Assembly (NCBI GenBank): GCA_004123355.1
Contig: SCHM01000004.1
Location: 8,149,017-8,213,016 of the forward strand
Direction of reading: 5' to 3'
DNA: 64,000 bases
DNA from: Amphirosellinia nigrospora
Taxonomy: Eukaryota; Ascomycota; Sordariomycetes; Xylariales; Xylariaceae
Position 1 is the stretch's first letter; the number at the start of each line of letters is the position of its first letter. The position numbers and the translations under genes were made by a program. Below, in pieces: positions 25,951-38,275 of the stretch. Below the pieces are notes generated by a model. The model was not told the origin of the DNA and did not search any database. It saw nothing but the letters and a program-made list of their open reading frames with translations.

Positions 25951-27468
25951 TCATATCATTACTTTGCTATCATCTATAAATAATCCGAATTCTGCTGGGT
26001 TGTTGGATAACCGTTTCCTCATTGAAACGAACAAAAAAGATAACGAACTTTGTATCCCCGTCATATATCGGTCCTGTATATCTTTCCCGCGTACATTGGG
26101 GCGATCAAGACAAATGCATAAAAGGGGCAGATAAGGATCGATGACGGGTAGTTGGCCATCCAGAGCGAAAAAAGCACGTTCACTTGCCCATCTCCCGTCC
26201 CCAAGTTCATTACAACGTGGACCAATCACCTGGGCATTATCCGGCCCTTCCCAGTAGCGATACAGCATAACTACTCTCTTCAATGTCGGGATCCGGTTGT
26301 ATAACTCTAGACAACGTGGATCCCCAGTCGATGTCTGTCCCTTAGTCATGACGTCGTGGATCTGTCCTTCTTCCCACCCAGAAGCCCCCAAAACATGACG
26401 ACGTGTTCTCGCTTTAAGATCTTCCCATGGTTCTCCGGTCCGAAAAGTTTGCCTGTCGCGTACTAGTCTCATAATGCTACAGAAATCTAGACCGCCATAA
26501 CATTTTCTGAATATCTTATCAGCTCGATCTATTTCCCCACTGTCATCGACGTTGATGACAATTGGGAACGAGGACTGGAATTCTGTCTCTAAATCCTCCT
26601 GAAACGGTGCAGAGACCCTGAACTGATCCATAGTCAGGCTCATAGAATCAACGACGCCTCCACTGCCCATGATATCCAGAAGAATGGACTTGAAGGTAGT
26701 TTCTACCCCTTCAAAGTTGGATCTGAGACCGGTGAATAGGTTGATAAAGTGCCTCGGGGTGACAATGATATTTCGCGCAGGTCCGAGCATACCACACCAC
26801 CCCATTGCCTGGGGGATATGAATGCCAGGTGGAATCAGAAGATGATCACGCCGGGGATCCAGATGCGCCCATATTGGATTTGGGAACCCACGAAGCGGCT
26901 GTCGTTGGAGTGTAGTACGAGCCTCGCTGCAGGCTTGGGAGATAAGCCTTCTGGAAGGAGGGAAGCGTATACGAAATGGAGTGCCATTGATATGATAGAC
27001 CGGTGGTAATTCGCAGAAGCGAACAGAAGGTTGGATGATTTCAAATACCGCTGAAAGACGAGATTCGGCAGCGAAGTGCCAGATCATCTGCCGGAGCTCA
27101 AGAGGTAGATCCATAAATGGAAAACCGCCCTGTGAACGATGCAGTCGACTGTTTGATTGCTCCACTAAGGCAGCTTTGCGCTTGAAACTCTCTAGTTTCG
27201 CCTTCAACTCTTCCAATTCGCGTCTGAGGGCGGTCGGTTTCTTGTTGGTCGGCTTCTTGGTGGTCGGCTTGCGGCTTGCATTGCTGCGAGAGGGCGGGGT
27301 TCGAAGTCGCGGTGGTTCAGTACTTCGTTCGACCTGATTTCGAGTGCGCTTTGGATATCGTAGGTGTCGATCACGATATTCTGCTTCGACCTCATCTCGA
27401 GCGCGCTTTCCGAGGCCGTAGTTGTCGGTCGTACTGTTCGACTTGGTTTGGATGGCGGGGGTTGGCAT
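25951..27468 (-). CDS. 2EXR-domain protein, 505 aa, intact
   Basis: This is the only long uninterrupted reading frame in the window. Residues 1-75 are basic and low-complexity, with likely nuclear localisation sequences (RYPKRTRNQ; tandem KPTTKK/KPTNKK). Residues about 78-108 form a coiled coil (ELEELKAKLESFKRKAA). The 2EXR domain follows from about residue 113: FPFMDLPLELRQMIWHFAA matches the family's F-x-LP-x-ELR-x-x-IW start, with a later ISQACSEART helix and a PxxDxLLIPP-type segment (ARRDHLLIPP-like, about residue 210). 2EXR proteins are very numerous in Pezizomycotina and their function is unknown. The start is the first ATG of the frame and is supported by the continuous basic region. 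The frame shows none of the indels seen in neighbouring genes, so at least this 1.5 kb is cleanly sequenced and probably expressed. Confidence 0.85.
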   Translation of the reverse strand: MPTPAIQTKSNSTTDNYGLGKRARDEVEAEYRDRHLRYPKRTRNQVERSTEPPRLRTPPSRSNASRKPTTKKPTNKKPTALRRELEELKAKLESFKRKAALVEQSNSRLHRSQGGFPFMDLPLELRQMIWHFAAESRLSAVFEIIQPSVRFCELPPVYHINGTPFRIRFPPSRRLISQACSEARTTLQRQPLRGFPNPIWAHLDPRRDHLLIPPGIHIPQAMGWCGMLGPARNIIVTPRHFINLFTGLRSNFEGVETTFKSILLDIMGSGGVVDSMSLTMDQFRVSAPFQEDLETEFQSSFPIVINVDDSGEIDRADKIFRKCYGGLDFCSIMRLVRDRQTFRTGEPWEDLKARTRRHVLGASGWEEGQIHDVMTKGQTSTGDPRCLELYNRIPTLKRVVMLYRYWEGPDNAQVIGPRCNELGDGRWASERAFFALDGQLPVIDPYLPLLCICLDRPNVRGKDIQDRYMTGIQSSLSFLFVSMRKRLSNNPAEFGLFIDDSKVMI

Positions 27469-29436
27469 CGCTGCTAGTTGGAATAGCTCCTGGGGTTGCT
27501 CTCGTAGGTTTTACCAGCAGCTAAGCTACTTCTTTGTCAGGGGAATTGAAACTGTATTCAAATGGTTTTTTAGCGACCGATCAGCGTGGACATTAAGAAT
27601 GCGAGGCAAGAGATGACTTACTCGGATTCTTTCGTTGTTAGGCACTCGTCTCTAACTGGGTAATATTGCTCGACTAGATATGGAGGATGTAAGGGAGCCT
27701 AGGAATACACGTCCTTCCCACGGAAAGGGGTCGCTCAGATAGTTCACTGCACTTTCTGTGTTGTGCACAACAAAACAAGAAAATTGCGCAGGATACTCAC
27801 ATATTTGCAAGTAGACAGCCACAAGATGCGATCAGCAAACATTTCATATATTTGTACCCAGCTGCTACTCCACTTCTCTGTAGCGAATAGTGGCTGCCAG
27901 TAACACGCATGCTGCTTCTGCACTTTATCTCTGGCGCAGATATCACCAATGATAATTCGTTATTGGAGATGTGATGTATTCGAGCACACCCAGCCTTGTT
28001 GGGCATGGCTATTCCTAATCTAAAAGTTTCACCTGTGCTCGACGTCTATAACTGGTTAGGTATTTTTGCCAATACCTATTGTATGTAGTCGGTCTCACCA
28101 TAATACCCTTTGCCAGCCCCTGAGTAAAATCTTCGCCAATCACAGGATACAAACCTGAAGTTCGTGAGTTTGCGTTAGGGCGCTAACAACGATAGCGCTT
28201 TGTACTTTCGCCCCCTGCATAAACACAATACAGCTTGGTTATCTCACTGTTTAGTCTTATTACACAAACCTCCCTCCGGGGTCGTCTGGGAGGACTTGTA
28301 TGTAGTCCCTTAACTTAGAAAACCTTTTCACTAAGATCGTGACCTGACACCCCTTTGTAAAACTCGGGAGGCCCTATTACGGTGTGTTTCCCGGTTTCGT
28401 GTACAAACACCATGCAACATGCCAATCCTCAACAGAGGTATCGTCGCACATTGTCTTCTTGGTCGTCTGTATAATCACTTCCTCGCTCTTCCAACAATGT
28501 ACAGAGGGTCCGCACCGTGTCCAACAGTAGCTACTCTTTCCATGTTTTAAGACCAGTAGTAGATAGAGAGAGCTAGCCTACGGCGCAAGGGATGTTAGAC
28601 CCCTTGCGGATAACATCGCTGAAACTTCTGACTGACACAATAACACTCAAAATTAGTAAGGCTGGGTTTCCAAGCACATCGAATTTCGACGTACTCCAGG
28701 GGGCTTCAGTCACCCAATCGGCGCTTTTAGACTAGCTCACTAGCCACCACTGTATAGAGTGTTACGCTGACCTTAAGAGATCCTCTTGTGCTTAAAGCAG
28801 CGGCCGTCTCGGTCGATCGACGCGGGCAATCCATTCATCTATCCCCAATAAACACTCAAGTCCCAATGATGTGTTGTGACGGCTGGAATTCCCTGGACAC
28901 CCTGGACCATTTGGTGCATCTCTTGTCTGTATTCAAGTAGCCAGTGTTAAAGGGACCACTCAGCCATGATGCATCAGATGCTGGCACACAAGTTTCATAC
29001 TACAAGCATGATGTTTAAGTTGCATTCTACCGTTTGTATGTGTTCTTGCAAACTGTGTAGGTTTCATTGCCTGGTGCGCCATGAGCACCGAAGAAGGGTG
29101 GAGACTCTTTGGAGGCGGCTGAAAATACCTTCTCCTTGCTGATTGGTTCATGGTATGCGATTTCATCCTGCACAGTGTGTAATCGGCCTGGCAGGCTTTT
29201 CTTGCTGGTGATCAGTCTGATGCATGCAAAGTGCGGTCAGTATTTACTACGGAGAATACTGTACTGTGTGGAGGAGAGGTGTAAAAGAGGCAAGCTAACA
29301 GAGGGCCGGCTAGATCGCAGGCATCCTTAGTAATTGCCCCTCATCCACTAGTCTGACCTTCATCTACTTATCGCTAGATGTTGTTTTGTTCCCTTCATAT
29401 AGGGAGCTAACAACTACAACATCCCATCCCTCAACA
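27469..29436. other. intergenic stretch, no gene seen
   Basis: Nearly 2 kb between the divergent 2EXR (-) and SPX-GDPD (+) genes, presumably both promoters. Frames are 73 codons or shorter with no recognisable motif. Confidence 0.4.
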
Positions 29437-32400
29437 ATGCGGTTTGGCCAGAACTTCCACAGCTACACCGTCCCAGAATGGGATAGCCTCTACATTGATT
29501 ACAGCAGGTTGAAGCAGCTGATAAAGGCTCCACTCATAAACCACGCAAGCGCTAATCATGTAGAGCAGAGTGTTCTCGACGCCTTGACGAGACTACACTC
29601 CTCTGAACTTGATTTGTATCTTTCATTGATACAGCGTCATGAGTTACTCTTCTCTTCCCACTTAGTAACTCAACAAGGAACTGCTCCTGACATTGCATCG
29701 TTGTTGCAAATAATTCGCTCAGATGTCCGCCGCTATGTCCAGGGAGCCACTTTCGATCTTCAGAGTAGCCTGCAGAGGCTGCAATGGTTTGAGCGTGTGA
29801 ATCATGAAGCAGTTAATCGCATTTTCGTCAAGCTACGCAAGTCTTACTCCCATAGTATTGTTGACCTCGATGCTATATTGTCCGAGTGGCGTCGAATGCA
29901 GGAAGTTGTTGATCAGACCAAAATTAAGGCCAGCAAACTTGTGCAAGATGCGATAGAAAGGTCTCGGGCATCCGAAGTATCCGCTACTTTGCCATCAGCA
30001 GCTTTCCCTCATACGCATCCGTCCCACGGCTTGGACACTATCTTTGTTGAAGCTATCATCCATGATTCTCCGGATGCCCTGGGAAACTGCCTTGCACAAC
30101 ATCACGACCGATTACAACCGGAGTTCCTCCAGTCTCTCTTCAAAGTGCTTGCCTTGCGACATAGTTGGCAATGTTTGAAAATGCTGGCGTCGAGATTTAC
30201 TTCCAGTCTTGATCCCACTGTCTAGCTGTTCTCTTTTGCAGTCTTCGGGTCCATTCAGATTACTTTTCTGCAGTCTCTGTAGCGGAGGCTTCAGCAGATG
30301 ATTACAAATCCACACTAGGAGTTGTATGCGAACTGTTTTCTAAGACGCATGAGACGATTACTCAGATTCTATGCCAGACGGATAATATGGGGTGCTCGCC
30401 TTTGCACTATGCTATGAAGAATGGCTTTGATATGTCAACGGCAATTCGCTGTCATTTAGACGAAGAAAAATGTCAAGTTTTATTACTTAGCTCCATGCTA
30501 TCAGGGGATAATCAGGGATTGACTCCCTTGCACCTTGCCACGATCGAAGGACACAGCTCGGTTGTTGCAAGCTTTTCAGCAAGCTTCCTGTCGACTTCAG
30601 GAACAGTAAAGCACACGAAATCAGTACCGTAGCTACAGCGTGTCTTAACATCGCAATCAGAATGGGGAACGACATACTTGCCAAAAGCCTCCCTGACTGG
30701 GCTGATATTAAGAATATCGCGGCGCAGGGGCAGTCAGCATTCCACTTAGCAGCCCGAGCTGGTCGATGTGATTATGTGACGGCATTGATTAACGCATGCG
30801 CTTCGGAGAACTTGAACTTCAACATGACTGATTCTTGTGGGCGTACGCCCCTAATGGATGCCAGTGTGCGTGGTCATATCTCAGTTGTTGAAGTACTTCT
30901 GAAGGCGGGTGCAGACCCATTAATGATAGATAATTCAGCCTGGACAGCAAGAAAGTATGCGGTGCATCGCGGTCATTTGGCGGTAGCAGCGCTTCTCCCG
31001 AACCCAGCCAACACGCGAGCAAGGCACTCGATGGATTCCAAGGCTATACCACTCATAAACGCCTCGCCCAGCGCCGCACCCGCCGTTGCTAGTCGTGGCC
31101 CCTTAGATCATACCTTGGTTATTTACCTCGTAGTATGCGACTAATGGATAATCGACCCCCAGTTCGATTGATGGGCACATCTGGTGAGATGTTCCCGGGC
31201 CAGAAGGTTCCAAAATTGCATCATTTGGAATTATCAGTGAACCCGAACAAACAACCCCAAATAATCTATCTCCCATTCCTAGAAGACCAGTCCAGCAAAC
31301 CGGTCATCTTCCAGCTAGATGCGGAGGTCGAACCGCAACTACTCATCAGATTATTTGAGGATGATTTAGTCGAAGGGCCATGTCCCTCCCTGTTGGCAGC
31401 TGGTGCTGTCTCTCTACGTAACTCCAAGCCCCTGTTTGGGCATCAGCGTGAAAGCTTGATCAGGGAGCACACAATCATATTGCTGAGTACAGAGTCGCAA
31501 GAGACTGTAGGTACTGTCCTACTGACGTGTGTCATTGCCCGACCCTTTGGTCATCTTCAGACCCCAATACCAATGCCAAGTCCAGCATCACATAAGAGCG
31601 GCCGGATGGCCCTGGTTGGACATCGAGGTTCGTACCTGACTACTCCCTACATATAAAAGCAGATGTTAAATCTAAGCTAGGTTTTGGTATGAATGTTGTA
31701 GACCCAAGTCAACTTCAGCTAGGCGAGAATACGATTGGGGTTAGTCTGTGCCAGCCTCATTGTGTGCGCTCGTATTGACCCAACGCAAAAAGTCCTTCAT
31801 TACGGCAGCGGACCATGGAGCTACGTTCGTAGAGGTATGTTGCATTAAGAGGATAAATATGCCTTGGCCCGTGACTAACATCCTCTAGTTTGGTAAACAT
31901 CTTCAGCGTCGCAGAAGACCCGTGCTGTGACTAACACGAAAATTAGATGCACAAGTCTCCAAGGACCTACAAACTGTGATTTATCATGACTTCTCCTTAA
32001 GTGAGACAGGGACGGACATACCTATTCACGATTTAACCATTGACCAGTATAAGTATGCCAGTAGCATCCAAACACCCCAAGGAAGCCCCTGATTGGGCCA
32101 GATGAACGTACGATCATTGGAAAGAGTGTAGCGGCCCGACGATCACGCTCGTGTGATGGGCAGAAAGATTTCGGTGCTCTCCTTATACGAGATCGACTAA
32201 AACATACTGTTGATTTCAAGTCCAAAGCAATGAAACCGAACATAAGAGGAGATGTCATCCAGGAGCCCCTAGTCACGCTACCAGAGCTATTCCAAAAGCT
32301 CCCACCTAGCCTCGGATTCAATATCGAGATAAGTGAGTTACGCTTTCTCAAGTCTATGTAATTTTCCCTAACGAATACGGGCAGAGTATCCAAGGCTCCA

Positions 32401-32951
32401 CGAAGCGTCCGACGCCGGCGTTGCACCCATCGCTCTCGAGATCAATGTCTTTGTGGACACGGTGCTAGAACAAATCCATCGATTCGCCGATCAACGACCT
32501 ATAATACTCTCGTCGTTCACCCCGGAGGTATGCATCTTATTGTCTCTCAAGCAAAAGGCATACCCAGTGCTATTCATTACCAACGCTGGTAAGCTGCCTG
32601 CTGCCGACTTGGAGAAGAGAGTTGCAAGTTTACAGGCAGGGGTACACTTTGCTAAGACATGGGGCCTGGCCGGCCTTTGTTTGGCTTCTGAACCGCTGCT
32701 GCTTTATCCGGAACTTATCGGCGATATCAAACGCTCGAGTCTACTCTGTGCCTCTTATGGCCCGCAGAATTGCGCACCGGAGAATGTCCTAGTGGGTTTA
32801 AACTCACCATTTTCTGAGTTTTCCTAGCTAACGGTAACTTCAAAAGATACAAAGAGACGCTGGCCTAGATATGGCGGTGGTGGATAAAGTAGCTCTTATA
32901 GCAAGGGCGCTTAAACTAACACCAAATGAAGAGAGAACAGATGGCTATTGA
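29437..32951 (+). CDS. GDE1: SPX-ankyrin-GDPD glycerophosphodiesterase (Gde1-like), frame broken
   Basis: Gde1 hydrolyses glycerophosphocholine to glycerol-3-phosphate and choline in the cytosol and is controlled by phosphate status through its SPX domain. ATG 29,437 begins MRFGQNFHSYTVPEW, the classic SPX start. The SPX domain runs to about residue 170 (WFERVNHEAVNRIFVKLRK). Ankyrin repeats follow at about 30,387-31,010 (GCSPLHYAMKNG, GLTPLHLATIEGH, GQSAFHLAARAGR, GRTPLMDASVRGH), then a linker domain (31,135-31,610), then GDPD with GHRG, GENTIG, FDAQ, VIYHDF and GFNIEIKYP (metal and acid/base residues present). Proposed introns are 31,628-31,680, 31,740-31,792, 31,835-31,888, 31,893-31,946, 32,333-32,384 and 32,792-32,846; the stop is 32,949-32,951, giving about 1,060 aa, close to family length. 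Four single-base losses break the frame: about 30,218, T-run 30,573, 31,130 and C-run 32,086. The earlier ATG at 29,386 is less likely. Confidence 0.9.
31889..31892 (+). other. candidate 4-nt microexon in the GDPD domain
   Basis: The four bases TTTG lie between two 54-bp introns, each with GT-AG ends and a GTGACTAACA branch-site block. They supply the Phe codon and the first base of the Asp in VEFDAQ, the metal-binding E-x-D of the GDPD active site. Skipping it would break both the motif and the frame. Confidence 0.6.
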
Positions 32952-33422
32952 GAACAGGAACACCTGCGACGTTGAGAACTTTTGTTGGGGTGGGAGATAG
33001 TAGTAGGCATTAAACCTGTCAACGGGTCCGACGACTTCGAATCTCCGTAGAATATACCGCTTTCATGTCGATATCTACCCAATATCAAGGAGCCCAGACA
33101 ACCTATGTCCCCTGGCCTCACCGTACTACAATTTTCAAACTACTCGGGGAGGTAGTAAGTTTAACTAAGCGCCCCATTGCGTAAATTTATTCGCATCATC
33201 AGTCCATCCACTGGCTTAGGTGTAACCTTTTGTGTCTTTGAAGGCATATCAGCGAAAAACTTCAACTCGAGTCGGGCCAGTTATATGAACTTACAGGGTA
33301 CATCTCTGAAGCTACCTTGTACCGACCTTTCTGATCTAGAATAGGCTGGCCAGCTCCGTCCACTACAAGTTCACCGAGACCAACCTACCGGCAAAAACAA
33401 CATGTAAGTAAGCAGAAATACT
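32952..33422. other. short intergenic stretch between convergent genes
   Basis: Nothing recognisable apart from what must be the 3' ends of the SPX-GDPD and P450 transcription units. Confidence 0.4.
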
Positions 33423-34870
33423 TTATCGGCTTCGCTTAGGAGATGTTAATGGAAGGTCCTTAACACGAACCTTGACAAAATCATAACGACGGGCGACGAG
33501 TGCTGCCACAAGACGGGCTTCAAGGTTGGCCAGCTCCTATCCGATACAGTTACGGGGACCCCTTTCGAAGGGGCGCCAAGCCGAAGATGGAATTTGCTTG
33601 GTGTCAGTCTCATTTTGCAGCCAACGCTCGGGCATAAAGTCGTTCGCTGTGTCGCCATATACCTCTGGGTCGCGGTGGATCATGATTGCGCAGTTATAGA
33701 CGCTAACGCCTTCCAGATTGTATTCGCCACTCGAAGTCTGGACCTTGATTCCAGCTCCCGGCTTTGTCAATCGCGCAGTGCCAGCAGGCGGCCAGAGGCG
33801 AAGGGTCTCCTTAATGGCGGCTGCCGTATATGTCATACGGTTAAGCAGGTCGTGGCCATTGTCCGCGAGAAGCTTATCCTGTACAACAGATGGGTCTGCG
33901 TCTAGGAGGTATTAAAAGACTTAGTTGCTTGTCCATACAAGCCAGGCCTCAAAGTCGGTAAATGAATGAAAAAGAACAAAGTACTATAAATTACCTGGTC
34001 CGAAAATGTTGTCAAGTTCATTGCGCAGCGATTGCATCGCGTGTGGTGTGCGCAACAGTTCATAAAACATCCAAGAGAGCAATATGCTAGTAGTATCATG
34101 CCCGGCAAATAGAAATGTGCTCAATTGGTCACATGCTTCATCGACAACTTCAGGTGTTACGGTGCTTATGTTGTCGTCTAGACTTAAGGAGAGAATGCTT
34201 TGGAATCTAGTGCTTAGACGTTTCCGATTGGCGTATGCGTCCTGAACGATAGATTTGAGTGTTTGTCTCACCCGCTGGGCGAGCTGTTGTCGCTTCCACT
34301 CTTTATGCGGCGTAAAAAACCAGGGTAGATCCATTTGCTCGCTCGCGTAAGTATCGAACAACTCATGATAGGCATTGATGAGTTCATTTGTCTCATCCGC
34401 GTTCTGAGCACCAAAGTCGGTATCCATAGTAACACTCGTGATGATATCAAAGGTGAGATTTCCAGTCAGGTCAACGAGAGGAAAAGATTGCCGTCTCATC
34501 GCTAACTTGTCTAGGTTGTCGAGAAAAGTAAACGACTTCTTGAGGATTTGAGGAAGGAAGGTTACTATCTGCTGATGTGCGAAGCCGGCGTTGAATCGTT
34601 TCCGCAACTGTTTCCACTCCTCCCCCATACGCTACAAGTTAGTATATTGCAGTAACCTAAATATAAGGAATTAGATATAAGCTGGTGAACATACATCAGC
34701 TCCTAGGATAGAAGTTGATCCGGCTATATGCACTAGATGGTCGTAAACTTGCGGGACTTTAGGGAGACTATAAGGGAACTGCATATAGGCTTTGGAAACT
34801 TGTTCGGCTACTTGGTGGCTTCGAACGATGACCATGGCAGGCAGGGTTGGAAATTTAGTATTTGGTATAA
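33423..34870 (-). pseudogene. cytochrome P450 (CYP59-like), N-terminus lost, premature stop
   Basis: Three exons are visible: to 34,695, then 34,631-33,995, then 33,901-33,423. The introns are 34,632-34,694 (ATACTAACTT branch site) and 33,902-33,994. Motifs: MGEEWKQLRKRFNAGF, the I-helix oxygen-binding LFAGHDTTSILLSW, the K-helix KETLRLWPPAGTARL (ExxR), the PERW region (NDFMPERWL), and the heme loop RPFERGPRNCIG with the axial Cys. The order and wording resemble CYP59 enzymes such as StcS/AflN; substrate is unknown. An in-frame TAG (33,537-33,539) directly follows the heme loop, where Gln is expected. The rest (ELANLEARLVAALVARRYDF) stays open to a natural TAA at 33,423-33,425. Upstream, readable similarity ends at KFPTLPAMVIVRSHQ, about 34,860, where AT-rich TTAGTA repeats begin. 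The membrane anchor and first 80-100 residues are therefore missing. No frameshift is seen. Confidence 0.85.
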
Positions 34871-35543
34871 GGACTAAATTAGTATTAGTATTAGTATTGA
34901 TTTTAAAGTACTAAGCTAATATTAGTATTAATTTTAAAATATTAAATTAGTATTAGTATATTTTAGTACTAGAGGCCTTTTAATTTAGGGGTAAAAATAC
35001 TTAAGTTTTTAGGAATTATATATTTAAGTTAATAAATAAGTTATAGTTACCAGTTATGCTAGTTCGCTTTTTTTTAATAAATTATATATAATAAAACCTG
35101 CTATTTTATTTTAATTTATTAATTATAATATTTTTTTTTTATATAATTATATAATTATATTATAAAATATTTAACTATTTAATAATAATAATAAATTTGT
35201 TTATAAATATAAACGTTAATATATAATATTTTTTATATATTTGCTTTATTAATAATAATATATATTAAAGTTATATTATTATTTTATAATTAAATTATAA
35301 TTTTAAGCTATAAAATAAAATTAAAAAGTTAAATATTATAATAAATAATTAATTTTTATTTTAGGTTAAAAAAACTAACCGTAATATTAAAATTTTAAAC
35401 TAATTTTTAATTTAAATAAAATTAAAAAAGTTTTCTAATAAATATAAATTATTATTTTAAATTTTAATATAATTATAAGCTATTTTTAATTTTAAATATA
35501 ATTACAAATTTTATATTTTAAATAATAACGTTATTATAAAATA

Positions 35544-36375
35544 ACGTACCATACAAGCATCCTGGCCACACAAGTATCCTGGCCACTTAAGCTTGGCATT
35601 TTACTAGAATTATAATAACTTTACGGAACTAAGCTTAATCGGGAAATAATTTATAGGGTTAATATATAACTATATTTAGTATATAAATATAATTTTTTTA
35701 ATTTTTTACGCTAGCTTAATAAGGTTATAAACCCCGGTTTTTAAAGTAAGCTAAAAAGAAAAATAAAATAAAATCCTAGTTAGTACTAGCGTATAATTTT
35801 ATTTAAAATTTTAAAAAAATAAAATTAGATTTAGTACGTTTTTCTATACTATATATGATTTTTCGAATTTTTTAAGCTAGGTTTAGTATTTTTTTTTATT
35901 TTTAAAGTATAAAATATTATTATTTTTTATTATTTTTATTATTTTTTTATTTTTTTTATTTTTTTTTATTTTTTTATTTTTTTTTATTTTTTTTTATTGA
36001 TTTTTTTATACTTTAAAAAATAAAAAGAAATACTAAACCTAGCTTAAAAAATTCGAAAAAAACATATATAATATAAAAGAACGTATTAAATCTAATTTTA
36101 TTTTTTTAAAATTTTAAATAAAATTATACGCTAGTACTAACTAGGATTTTATTTTAGCTTTATTTTTAGCTTATTTTAAAAACCGGGGTTTATAACTTTA
36201 TTAAGCTAGCGTAAAAAATTAAAAAATTATATTTATATATTAAATATAGTTATATATTAACCTTATAAATTATTTCCCGATTAAGCTTAGTTTTATAAAG
36301 TTATTATAATTCTAGTAAAATACCAAGCTTAAGTGGCCAGGATATTTGTGTGGCTAGGATGCTTGTGTGGTACGT
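35544..36375. mobile_element. M1: 832-bp foldback/MITE-like palindrome
   Basis: The left arm (35,544-35,930) and right arm (36,003-36,375) are near-perfect inverted copies around a T-rich centre of TTTTTTATT units. Ends are ACGTACCA and TGGTACGT, followed inwards by two tandem words containing CACAAGCATCCTGG and CACAAGTATCCTGG. A TA dinucleotide flanks each side (35,542-35,543 and 36,376-36,377). The sister X copy at about 47,800-47,812 has the uninterrupted site with a single TA. A TA duplication points to a Tc1/mariner-type transposase acting in trans; no coding capacity is present. Confidence 0.88.
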
Positions 36376-36863
36376 TATATTAATTTTTATAATATATTAA
36401 ACTTTTTTTTTTCGAAAAAAGCTGAAATTTGCCGATAAATTTAAAAAAAACTTTATAAACTAGCTAAAATATTTAAAAAAAAAAATTTTTTTAAAAAAAG
36501 CCTAAGCTTATTAATAAATTTAAAAAAACTTTATAAACTAATTAAAACGTTAAAAAAAAAAAACTTAAAAACTTAAAAAACACGTTTATTATAATTAATT
36601 TAAAGCTTTAAAGTTTTTAAAAATTTAAAAACTTAAAAGATTTAAAAACTACGTTTATTATAACCGATTTAAAGCTTTAAAAACCTCGGAAACTTAAAAA
36701 TTATATTTAAAATATTATAACAAAAAATAAAAAAATAAATAAAAAAAATTATAAACGAATATTTTATAAAAAATATTATTATATTTATTACGTTAATATA
36801 ATAGTTAATTTTATAATAACTATAATTTTTTTAAAAAATAGCTTAATAAAAATTATATTTAAA

Positions 36864-37030
36864 TATAATAAGTTATAGTTATATAACTAAAAAATATATT
36901 ATAAATTAAAATATATAGGAAAAAAAAAATAGCTTAATAATAACGAACTAACGGCTATATATATACGAATTAACTAGTACTTTTAGTTTTAAACTTTAAG
37001 GATATAAGTTTTACGATTTAGCCCGTAATA
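36864..37030 (+). repeat. left LTR of element C
   Basis: About 167 bp, directly repeated at 38,276-38,440. Shared words include AGTTTTAAACTTTAA and TATATAACTAAAAAATATA; differences are mostly G/A or C/T. Confidence 0.7.
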
Positions 37031-38275
37031 TTATTTTTTTTTTTAAATAAATCTTAGTATTTTTTGCTTAAGCTAATTTTTTATAAATAAGTTATTTAAA
37101 CTATTTTATTATATAATAGCTAATATAATTTAATATACGAGTTTTTATAAAGTTATTTAAATTATAGCTATTTAATAGCTTTTATATAATATAACTTTTA
37201 ATTTTAAGCTGCTAAAAAACTTAGCTGTTTTATATATGTAATTTATTTAGTTTAGCTATTTAATATTATTTAAACGTTTTTTTTTATTAAGCTAGTAATA
37301 TATTATTTTTTTACGGTTATATAGCTTTTAGTTTTTTATTTAAGTTTTTTATTTCGTTTTAAATATTTAGCTAATTAATTAAATTTATAATAAAAATATA
37401 CGCGTAAGTAATTTTATTTTTGTTTAGTTATAAATTTAAAACTAATAAAGTTATTTTTATAAACTAAACTTAAAGCTTTATTTTTTTATTAAATAAGTAA
37501 TGTTTACGAAATAGCTTTTTTTATTATATAAAAAGTATTAGCTTTTTATTTTAGCGTATTTATTTTTTTTAAAAGCTAGCGCGCTAATTTTTATAAAGTT
37601 TTTTATTTAGTAATAAATATTAATAATTAAAAATAATTAATTTAAAAAACATTTTATATAAATAATATTTTAAAAAAAATAATAACTATTTAAATTTTTT
37701 ATATAGTTTAAACTAAAACTTATAGTTTAATTATTTTTAAATAGTTACGTTTAAACTAATAATAAATATTAAAATTTTTGCTTTATTTAGCTATTTTTTG
37801 TTTTTAGTTTAAAATAATATTATTTTAAAAAAAAGCACGTATTTTAATATTAATTAATTATTATATTAATATAGCTTAATTAAACGTTAATTTGCTTTTT
37901 ATACTTTATTAAGCTTATTTAAAATATTTTTTATATATTTAAATAGTTTAATTGCTATTTTTTAAAGCTAAGTTTTAAAATAAAACATTATATAAATAAT
38001 AAAAATATTTTTTATATTTTTTAATTTAAATATTTTTAAACGTAAAATAGCTAAACTTTTTAATTTTTTATAAATCTTTTATTAATAAAAAGTTTATTTA
38101 TAAGTTTTAACGATTAAACGTTTAAATTATCGCGATTTATTAGCTTATAAACAAATAAAAAAGTTTATTTTTTAAAATTGTTTATAATAAAAAAAAAGCT
38201 TTATTTTTAAGCTATTTAAAAATAAAAAATTATTATTTTATTAACGGATTTAAATTAATAAAAAATATTTTAATA

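Noticed and set aside
20461-34870. a biosynthetic gene cluster (GGT, 2EXR, P450)
   Set aside because: No backbone enzyme, transporter or pathway regulator is present, and the genes have unrelated, partly housekeeping roles.
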